From positions 1 through 18,330 of the forward strand of contig JAXDBZ010000148.1 in NCBI GenBank assembly GCA_034678345.1: 18,330 nucleotides of DNA. Direction: 5' to 3'. Below the pieces are notes generated by a model. It was not told where the DNA came from. It was given only the letters and a program-made list of their open reading frames with translations, and ran no database searches. The translations under genes were made by a program, and so were the position numbers. Positions 12,987 through 18,330 of this stretch are shown in pieces. This DNA comes from JANXPZ01 sp034678345 (lineage in GTDB: Bacteria; Eisenbacteria; RBG-16-71-46). Positions within the stretch are counted from its first letter, which is position 1, and each line of letters starts with the position of its first letter.

Positions 12987-14202
12987 CGCGCCTCTCTGCG
13001 GCCGGCCGCTGCGCGCCGAAGGGCACGTGGCCCAGCGGGCGGCGATGGGTCAGCGAGCCGGCCGGTACGACCGCCGCCTCTCCCAGCCGGTCGCGCAGAC
13101 GATCGAGGGTCTCGGTGAGGATCTCCTCGCGGCGGTCACCGCCGAAGAGCTCCGTCTGTGGCTCCGCCGAACGGCGCTCCAGCGACGAGACGCTCAGTCC
13201 CAGGAGCCGCAGCGGCCCGCCGCGCCAGTTCGCCCGCCACAGGCTCCGCGCGGTCTCGAACACCGCCCGGTGGTCGTCGGTGTGGACATCGAGCGCCCGC
13301 TGCCGCGTGACGGTCGTGAAATCGGCGTCCCGCAGCTTCACGGTGACGGTACGTCCCAGGAAACCCTCGCTGCGCAGCCGGCGCGCCACCTGATCGGCGA
13401 GACGCAGGAGCGTTCCCTCGAGCAGGTCGGGGTCGGACGAGTCGGCGGGCAGGGTCACTTCGTGCCCCATGGACTTGGGGTCCACGCGGACATGGCAGGG
13501 CACGAGCGGTGTGTCATCGCGCCCCCAGGCCGCCTCGCGCAGCGACGGACCGACGACGCCGAACGCCGCCTTCAGGGAATGGATGGGGGCGCGGGCGAGA
13601 TCGCCGACGGTCATGATCCCGAGCGACCGCATGCGCACGGCGAGCTTCGGTCCCACGCCCCACAACTCCTGCACCTCGAGCGGCCAGAACACGCGGCGGA
13701 ACGCCTCCTCGTCGAGCGCGGTGAGTCCGCGCGGCTTCTCGAGTCCCGCGGCCATCTTGGCCACCAGCTTGTTCGGTCCCGCCCCCACCGACACGCCCAG
13801 CCCGAAGCGCTCCGCCACCGCCTGCTGCACCCGGCGGGCCTCCGCGCGCGCCTCGTCCACCGAGGCCACCCGCCGGCCGAGGCCGAGGAACGCCTCGTCC
13901 ACGCTGAATGGCTCCACGTCGGGAGTGAACGACAGGTAGAGATCGAGCAGCTGCATCGAGAGGGCGACGTATCGGTCGGGATGGCCCTCGACGAAGGCGG
14001 CGCCCGGGCAGAGCTGCCGGGCCCGCGCCAGGCTCATGCCCGCACGGACCCCGGAGGGCCTGGCCTCGTAGGAGGCCGCGGTGACCACGCCGCGGCGCCC
14101 CGGATCGCCACAGACGACCACCGGGCGACCGCGGAGGGCCGGATGGTCGAGCTGCTCCACCGAGGCGAAGAAGGCATCCATGTCTGCGAGAAGGATCCAC
14201 AT
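12973..14202 (-). CDS. dinB: DNA polymerase IV (Y-family translesion polymerase)
   Basis: 409 residues. ATG at 14202 is preferred because a GGGGGGAAAG ribosome binding region lies just upstream; the in-frame ATG at 14223 has none and would leave a leader of only about 15 nt. LADMDAFFASVEQ (5-17) carries the first metal-binding Asp7 and the steric-gate Phe. SYEARPSGVRAGM (44-56) and SVDEAF (100-105, Asp102 and Glu103) complete the palm. GVGPKL is the helix-hairpin-helix thumb motif, followed by a little-finger domain. QTELF at about 349-353 is a beta-clamp binding motif. The final 40 residues are a basic tail. DinB bypasses damaged bases at the replication fork. Its promoter contains a LexA-like palindrome. 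Confidence 0.95.
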   Translation of the reverse strand: MWILLADMDAFFASVEQLDHPALRGRPVVVCGDPGRRGVVTAASYEARPSGVRAGMSLARARQLCPGAAFVEGHPDRYVALSMQLLDLYLSFTPDVEPFSVDEAFLGLGRRVASVDEARAEARRVQQAVAERFGLGVSVGAGPNKLVAKMAAGLEKPRGLTALDEEAFRRVFWPLEVQELWGVGPKLAVRMRSLGIMTVGDLARAPIHSLKAAFGVVGPSLREAAWGRDDTPLVPCHVRVDPKSMGHEVTLPADSSDPDLLEGTLLRLADQVARRLRSEGFLGRTVTVKLRDADFTTVTRQRALDVHTDDHRAVFETARSLWRANWRGGPLRLLGLSVSSLERRSAEPQTELFGGDRREEILTETLDRLRDRLGEAAVVPAGSLTHRRPLGHVPFGAQRPAAERRDGDG

Positions 14203-14234
14203 GGTGCTTTCCCCCCGGGCCATGGCTGACCAAT

Positions 14235-14263
14235 CACGGATGCCACGTTACTGCACATCCGTG
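14235..14263. repeat. Inverted repeat CACGGATG-N13-CATCCGTG around the dinB -10
   Basis: Perfect 8-base arms at 14235-14242 and 14256-14263 flank the -10 hexamer of the dinB promoter. The right arm overlaps the TGCAC-N4-GTGCA palindrome. It could be a second operator or an mRNA-start hairpin. Confidence 0.5.
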
Positions 14264-14273
14264 CACCATGCAA
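14245..14273 (-). promoter_or_regulatory. dinB promoter
   Basis: On the minus strand TTGCAT (14273-14268), a 17-bp spacer and TAACGT (14250-14245). Transcription would start near 14238, about 36 nt before the ATG at 14202. The spacer is almost filled by the TGCAC-N4-GTGCA palindrome. Confidence 0.6.
14252..14265. promoter_or_regulatory. LexA-like operator TGCAC-N4-GTGCA in the dinB promoter
   Basis: TGCACATCCGTGCA is a perfect dyad with 5-base arms lying between the -35 and -10 of the dinB promoter, the position expected for a repressor. It fits TGCNC-N4-GTGCA, which I recall as the LexA box of Fibrobacter succinogenes. DinB is a typical SOS gene. Identity of the repressor is inference since no lexA is in the window. 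Confidence 0.6.
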
Positions 14274-14322
14274 GGGGATCTTCCCTGGCCATCCCGACCG
14301 CTGGCTGGTCTGCTCGACCGGG

Positions 14323-14349
14323 GCGGGAGGCCGCCCCCCGGCCTCCCGC
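14323..14349 (-). terminator. Terminator-like hairpin at the end of the ccm operon
   Basis: GCGGGAGGCCG (14323-14333) pairs perfectly with CGGCCTCCCGC (14339-14349) around a 5-base loop. It starts 5 nt after the ccmF stop. It separates the ccm operon from dinB on the same strand. There is no U-tract. Confidence 0.6.
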
Positions 14350-14354
14350 GCGCT

Positions 14355-16535
14355 TCAGCGCTTCTCGGAGCCCCGTTCCGGGACCGACTCCCCCGCGCGG
14401 CGGACGGTGGCGAGCAGAAGGCTCACCAGCATCAGCACCGCCCCCAGCCAGACGAGGCCGATGAAGGGCTTGAGGGAGAGTTCCACCGCCAGACCACCGG
14501 CGCCGGTGGCGGCCGCCGGCGGCTGCAGGGCGACGCGCCCCGTCATGGGGTCGGCCGCCACGACCGACAGCTCCCCGCCGTCCGGAAGGCAGTCGGGAAC
14601 GCTCCGCCGCTCGCGGCTCCCGAGGTCGATCTCGAGGGCGGGGCGCAGCACCTCGTTCCGGCCCCCGGCCTCGACCTCCACGCGGGCGACGATGCGCATG
14701 ACCTCGCCCGCCTCGGGCTCGAGGCCGAGCAGCCGGTAGCGGGCGCCTCCTCCCTGCCATGATTCCCCGACGGCCAGCCAGACCGGCTCCTGCGGCGAAG
14801 CCTCGCTCGGCAACAGCTCGATCGGGGCGAGGTAGAAGTCCCCCGTCAGGGAGCGACGGATGTGCGGGGCCTTCATGGTGCCGCGCATGTATTCGCTCCA
14901 GTACAGGGAAGGCGTGGCGATGAAGGCGCCGCCCGGGCCGGTCACCCCCACCCGCGCGCGGTCGCGGCCGTCGGGACCGGGCCGCATGCCCTCGAAGACG
15001 AGCCGGTAGCCGAGCATCTCGCGCTCCTCGCCCGGACGGAGCACCACGCCCGCCGAGCGGCTGAAGCCGCTCGACACGACCACGCCGACCAGCAGCACCG
15101 CCACACCCGCATGACCCAGCGCGGCCAGGCCGTAGCGCCAGCCGGAGCGGAAGCCGCGCACCGTGCCGGCCGCGTTGGCGGTGAGGGCGAAGGCAGCCGC
15201 GAAGAGGATGGCGACCGGCATGGCGCCGCGCATCCCGGCCGCCACGACGGCGGCGGTGAGCGCCGCGGACAGCGCCAGCGGGGCCGCCGCCGCGCGCAGG
15301 AGGTCGAGCGGAGCCTGGCGGCCCCAGCGGCTCAGCGGCGCCAGCCCCATGAGCAGCCCCAGCAGGATCGCGGCGGGCTCGCTCACGGCGTTGTAGTAGC
15401 CGGCGTGCACGCTGCCGGTGCGCCCCAGCGCACGCTGGATGAGCGGCGAGCTCATGCCCACCGTCACCAGTATGCACAGCACCACCAGCACCAGCAGTCC
15501 GAGCAGCATCACCATCTCCCGCGAGACGTCCGCCGTGCGCTCCGCCGCGGCCGCGACGGCCCGCAGCCGCGAGAGCAGGAGTCCGTAGCCGGCGAGCACG
15601 ACGACGGCCACGAAGAACAGCAGGAAGCCGCTCAGGCCCTCGTCGGCGAAGGAGTGCACGGAGAAGTCGGCCAGCACGCCGCTGCGCGTCAGGAAGGAGG
15701 CGTACACGACCAGCACGTAGCCGGTCACCGCCAGGGCCAGGTTCGTGCGGCGCAGGTGGCCGCCGACGCGTTGGAGGAGCAAGCCGTGCAGCAGGGCTGC
15801 GTTTGCCAGCCACGGCACCAGCGAGCCGTTCTCGACCGGATCCCAACCCCAGTAGCCGCCCCAACCCAACACCGCATAGGACCAGACCGCGCCCATGACG
15901 ATCCCTGCAGCGAGGGTGACGGCCCCGAACGCCACCCACGGCAGCGCCGGCCGCACCCAGCCGTCCCAGTCCCTCCGGACCATCGCCGCCAGGGCGAGGG
16001 CGAACGGGACGGCCAGCGCGGCGTAGCCGAGGAAGAGGACCGGTGGATGGATCGTCATCCAGAAGTCCTGCAGCAGCGGATTCAGGCCGTGCCCGTCCGC
16101 GGGAGCGGCCCCCGGGGCGAAGGTGGTGAAGGGCCCGCGGAGGAGACAGGCCAGGCCGAGGATCACCAGCGGCAGGTTCAGGAAGGGCATGGCGGCGGCC
16201 GCCAGCGGCTGCCGCTGCCGCAGCAGCACGAGGCCCAGCGTCGCCGTCAGCAGCGCCCAGAGCAGGAAGGTGCCGCCCTGACCGCCCCAGAAGGCGGCGA
16301 ACACGAAGTGCGCCGGCATGGCGCGCGACGAGTAGGACGCCACGTAGACGTAGTGGAAGTCGTGCCGGGCCAGGACCAGCCACAGGAAGGCGGCCGCGCC
16401 GGCCAGGGCCAGCCACTGCGCGCGGAAGGCCACTGCGGCGAAGCGCGCGGCGCCCCGGCCCGGGACGAGCCAGCCGGCCGCGGCCGCCAGCCCCGCGAGG
16501 AACGCCAGCCAGCAGAGGACCTGGCCGGGATTCAC
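14355..16535 (-). CDS. ccmF: Cytochrome c maturation protein CcmF (heme lyase subunit)
   Basis: 726 residues from a GTG at 16535 that overlaps the ccmE stop by four bases (GTGA). It is an inner-membrane protein with many helices. The tryptophan-rich heme-handling WWD motif WGGYWGWDPVENGSLVPW is at 225-242. Conserved histidines occur in TIHPPVLFLGY (His163), near 250 and in FSVHSFADEG (His294), in the positions expected for b-heme and heme-holding ligands. FLTRSGVLADFSVHSFA is a CcmF hallmark. A periplasmic domain of about 170 residues (from about 530) precedes a last helix (FIGLVWLGAVLMLVSLLLA) and a short charged tail. CcmF takes heme from CcmE and attaches it to apocytochrome c. No ccmG or ccmH follows; a terminator hairpin does. 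Confidence 0.95.
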   Translation of the reverse strand: MNPGQVLCWLAFLAGLAAAAGWLVPGRGAARFAAVAFRAQWLALAGAAAFLWLVLARHDFHYVYVASYSSRAMPAHFVFAAFWGGQGGTFLLWALLTATLGLVLLRQRQPLAAAAMPFLNLPLVILGLACLLRGPFTTFAPGAAPADGHGLNPLLQDFWMTIHPPVLFLGYAALAVPFALALAAMVRRDWDGWVRPALPWVAFGAVTLAAGIVMGAVWSYAVLGWGGYWGWDPVENGSLVPWLANAALLHGLLLQRVGGHLRRTNLALAVTGYVLVVYASFLTRSGVLADFSVHSFADEGLSGFLLFFVAVVVLAGYGLLLSRLRAVAAAAERTADVSREMVMLLGLLVLVVLCILVTVGMSSPLIQRALGRTGSVHAGYYNAVSEPAAILLGLLMGLAPLSRWGRQAPLDLLRAAAAPLALSAALTAAVVAAGMRGAMPVAILFAAAFALTANAAGTVRGFRSGWRYGLAALGHAGVAVLLVGVVVSSGFSRSAGVVLRPGEEREMLGYRLVFEGMRPGPDGRDRARVGVTGPGGAFIATPSLYWSEYMRGTMKAPHIRRSLTGDFYLAPIELLPSEASPQEPVWLAVGESWQGGGARYRLLGLEPEAGEVMRIVARVEVEAGGRNEVLRPALEIDLGSRERRSVPDCLPDGGELSVVAADPMTGRVALQPPAAATGAGGLAVELSLKPFIGLVWLGAVLMLVSLLLATVRRAGESVPERGSEKR

Positions 16536-16915
16536 GGACCCGCCGGCGGGCGCTGGGCCTCGGGCTGGTACTTGGACGGGCACTTGACCAGCAGCTGCGT
16601 GGCCTCGAAGCGCCCCTCCCGGCACCGCCCCACCACCACGACCATGGTGGCCTGCGCGAAGTTGGCCGGGATGAGGCCGCGGTAGACCACCGGCATCTCC
16701 TCCCCCTGCCGGTCACGCAGGCGGAAGCGGAGGGCCGGCTCGCCGGCCTGCCGGGCATCGCGGCCGACGATGGTGCCGTTCACCTGCACGAGGCCGCCGG
16801 TGCGCCGCGCCTCGGCAAAGCCCACGTAGGGCGTGACCGACCGGCGGAAGCTGGTGACGCCGAGCGCCACGCCCCCGGCCAGCAGCGCGAGGGCGACGAC
16901 GACCCGCGCCCTCAT
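16532..16915 (-). CDS. ccmE: Heme chaperone CcmE, cysteine (CxxxY) type
   Basis: 127 residues. An N-terminal membrane anchor (VVVALALLAGGVALGV) is followed by the periplasmic OB-fold domain: VQVNGTIVG (43-51), RFRLRDRQGEEMPVVYRGLIPANFAQA (about 63-89) and VVVVGRCREGRFEATQLLVK. At the heme attachment site it has CPSKY (Cys112, Tyr116) where E. coli has HxxxY. Cysteine-type CcmE is known from Desulfovibrio and archaea. The protein carries heme in the periplasm from CcmABCD to CcmF. ATG at 16915 overlaps the ccmD stop by four bases (ATGA). The C-terminal tail after Tyr116 is short (11 residues, Pro-rich). Confidence 0.93.
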   Translation of the reverse strand: MRARVVVALALLAGGVALGVTSFRRSVTPYVGFAEARRTGGLVQVNGTIVGRDARQAGEPALRFRLRDRQGEEMPVVYRGLIPANFAQATMVVVVGRCREGRFEATQLLVKCPSKYQPEAQRPPAGP

Positions 16916-17019
16916 CGCTTCTCCAGGTCGCGGATGCGCCGCTCCAGCCGCAGCAAGTAGAGGAACAGCAGCCCCCACACCAGCAGCGACACGCCGAGCA
17001 CGACCAGGTTGCCGTCCAC
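16912..17019 (-). CDS. ccmD: Small membrane protein CcmD
   Basis: A 35-residue product from a GTG at 17019 with GGGAGG 7 nt upstream, ending four bases into ccmE. It has one membrane helix (NLVVLGVSLLVWGLLFLYLL) followed by a charged tail RLERRIRDLEKR, the usual CcmD layout. Position between ccmC and ccmE is the standard place for ccmD. CcmD stabilises the CcmC-heme-CcmE complex and helps release holo-CcmE from the CcmAB transporter. Sequence alone would be too short to name; architecture, ribosome binding site and synteny together make the call. Confidence 0.88.
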   Translation of the reverse strand: MDGNLVVLGVSLLVWGLLFLYLLRLERRIRDLEKR

Positions 17020-17067
17020 TCCGCACCCTCCCCGGGGCCGGGCCCCGTCCCGGGACGCCGCGGGCCG

Positions 17068-17733
17068 CTAGGGCCGCGCCGCCCGCTCCGCCGCGGCGCT
17101 CCGTTCCCTTCGTCGCAGCCGCACGTCGAGCGATTCCATCCAGAAGAACAGGCCGGTGAAGCCGGCCAGCGCGGCCAGGAAGCAGATCCACACGCGGGGG
17201 TGCATCGTCCCCGCCCCGCCCGCCTGCGGCACGATGGGCGACGGGTGCAGCGTATCGTACAACCGCGGCACGACGAAGACGAGGAAGGGCACGGTGGCGA
17301 AGGCCAGCACGGCATAGACGGCGGCCAGCCGCGCCCGCCGCTCCTCCCCCTCGATGGCCCCGCGCAGCGCGAGGTAGGCACCGTAGACGAGCAGGAGCAG
17401 GACGATGGTGGTCTCGCGGGGATCCCAGTTCCACCAGGCCCCCCAGCGCGCCCGCGCCCACACCGAGCCGCTCACCGTGGCGGCGATGCAGAAGAGCACG
17501 CCCAGCCCGGCACCCGCCGCGGCGTGGTCGTCATGGCCGATGCGTCGCGTGCGCAGGTAGAGGGCGCTGTGGACCGCGGACCAGGTGAGCGCCAGTACGG
17601 CGATCCAGGCGCTGGGGATGTGCAGGTAGAGCACGCGGGTCGTCTCCTCGAGCCCCACCACCGCCGGGGCCCACAGGAAACCGGCGGCCAGGGCCAGGGC
17701 CATCCACAGGAACAGCAGGAGCCGCGCGAGCAC
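17068..17733 (-). CDS. ccmC: Heme handling protein CcmC
   Basis: 221 residues from a GTG at 17733 with GGAGG 6 nt upstream, one base after the ccmB stop. There are six predicted helices. The periplasmic WWD motif WGAWWNWDPRETTIVLL is at 97-113. Two flanking histidines are in YLHIPSAW (His38) and TLHPSP (His163), matching the heme ligands of E. coli CcmC. CcmC loads heme onto CcmE in the periplasm. The C-terminus is an Arg/Ala-rich cytoplasmic tail. Confidence 0.95.
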   Translation of the reverse strand: MLARLLLFLWMALALAAGFLWAPAVVGLEETTRVLYLHIPSAWIAVLALTWSAVHSALYLRTRRIGHDDHAAAGAGLGVLFCIAATVSGSVWARARWGAWWNWDPRETTIVLLLLVYGAYLALRGAIEGEERRARLAAVYAVLAFATVPFLVFVVPRLYDTLHPSPIVPQAGGAGTMHPRVWICFLAALAGFTGLFFWMESLDVRLRRRERSAAAERAARP

Positions 17734-17734
17734 G

Positions 17735-18330
17735 TCAGTCCTCCCACACGTGGTCGAAGAGCAGCAGGCTCGCCCCGAGCACCACGGCGGCGTAGGCGGC
17801 CAGCAACCGGACCTCAGCCGCCACGGACGCCCCCTCCCACTGCGCCCGCAGGCCCGCCACGCCGGCGGCCAGCACGACCATCAGCAGCGGCAGCGAGAGC
17901 GCGGCGAAGAGGGCCCCGCGGGCGCGCGTCTGCGCCACCACCGCGCCGACTAGCGTCGTGGTGGCCGCCAGCGCCAGGCTGCCCAGGCCGAGGACCAGCA
18001 GGAACGGCCCCCAGCGCGCCGCGGGCGCCCCGAGGAGCACGAGGAACAGCGGCACGGTCACCAGCTCGAGCAGGCCGAGGAAGAGCAGGTTGAAGAGCAG
18101 CTTGCCCAGCGCGATGGCGATCGGCGGGGCGACGAGGCGCAGCAGGGTCAGGGTGCGGGCCTCGACCTCGCGCACGAAGGCGTGCGCCAGCGAGGCGAGC
18201 GCGGCGAACAGCAGCACGACCCACAGCAGCGCCGCCAACAGGTCGGTGCGGTCGCCCAGCGGGCCGACGGCGAAGGACACGCCGGCCAGCGTGGCCAGCG
18301 CGAAGAGCAGCGCCGCGCCGAGACCGTAGC
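17735..18330 (-). CDS. ccmB: CcmB, heme exporter ABC permease subunit (partial, 5' end beyond window)
   Basis: The minus-strand frame is open to the window edge, giving 197 residues of the C-terminal part. A GTG at 18280 is in frame, but the upstream codons (YGLGAALLFALATLAG) continue the same helix, so translation starts outside. AALLWVVLLFAALASLAHAFVRE, TLTLLRLVAPPIAIALGKLLFNL and the long hydrophobic tail match CcmB. It forms the membrane part of the CcmAB transporter needed to release holo-CcmE. ccmA is expected just outside. The C-terminus ends LLLFDHVWED, and ccmC starts one base later. Confidence 0.92.
   Translation of the reverse strand, partial: YGLGAALLFALATLAGVSFAVGPLGDRTDLLAALLWVVLLFAALASLAHAFVREVEARTLTLLRLVAPPIAIALGKLLFNLLFLGLLELVTVPLFLVLLGAPAARWGPFLLVLGLGSLALAATTTLVGAVVAQTRARGALFAALSLPLLMVVLAAGVAGLRAQWEGASVAAEVRLLAAYAAVVLGASLLLFDHVWED

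Noticed and set aside
14203..14223. Longer DinB starting at 14223
   Set aside because: No ribosome binding site there, and family members begin right before the first catalytic Asp as the 14202 start does.
14248..16758. An 836-codon minus-strand frame overlapping ccmF
   Set aside because: Composition is Arg/Pro/Gly low-complexity and it runs across the ccmF frame, which has unambiguous WWD and histidine motifs.
1..18330. CRISPR arrays, tRNA or rRNA genes, insertion sequences, prophage or attachment sites
   Set aside because: I saw no regularly spaced repeats, cloverleaf-like sequence, transposase or integrase motifs, and base composition is uniform across the window.

Overview
The window is a GC-rich (I estimate about 70%) chromosomal segment of a Gram-negative bacterium. 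It has outer-membrane beta-barrel proteins with signal peptides, a system I cytochrome c maturation operon, ThyX, DinB and a class II aldolase. I see no rRNA, tRNA, CRISPR, transposase or phage gene. The lineage is not certain. A LexA-like box of the type I recall for Fibrobacter, a cysteine-type CcmE and several small secreted or barrel proteins would suit a GC-rich FCB-type or deltaproteobacteria-like phylum (for example Candidatus Eisenbacteria). That placement is inference.

Layout. Positions 1-2800 hold three minus-strand monocistronic genes for small outer-membrane beta-barrel proteins. Each has its own promoter of the same design (TTGAC, 17-18 bp, TAGsTT), a 6-bp/4-nt leader hairpin 40-42 nt before the start codon, and a hairpin after the stop. 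Positions 2930-3466 hold an unrecognised cytoplasmic protein on the minus strand. Positions 3673-6205 hold two convergent membrane transport genes, an MFS permease of the organophosphate-antiporter type and a DMT-like permease, separated by a shared hairpin. Positions 6409-9445 (minus) hold an operon-like run xdhC - mocA-like - LOG-like with 1-4 bp overlaps, followed by thyX with its own promoter. Positions 9646-11034 (plus) hold a long class II aldolase, divergent from xdhC. Positions 11289-11999 (plus) hold a small secreted protein of unknown function, followed by a strong hairpin.

Positions 12090-14202 (minus) hold dinB and an overlapping DUF72 gene. They lie behind a promoter whose spacer contains TGCAC-N4-GTGCA, which would make this a damage-inducible unit. 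Positions 14355-18330 (minus) hold the end of a cytochrome c maturation operon in the order ccmB (cut by the window edge), ccmC, ccmD, ccmE, ccmF. The 35-residue ccmD is easily missed. CcmE has CPSKY where the classical heme-binding HxxxY lies, and no ccmG or ccmH follows ccmF, so this looks like the variant Ccm system known from Desulfovibrio and archaea.

The most notable items are the dinB operator, the variant Ccm operon, and the triplicated barrel-gene transcription unit with its conserved leader hairpin.
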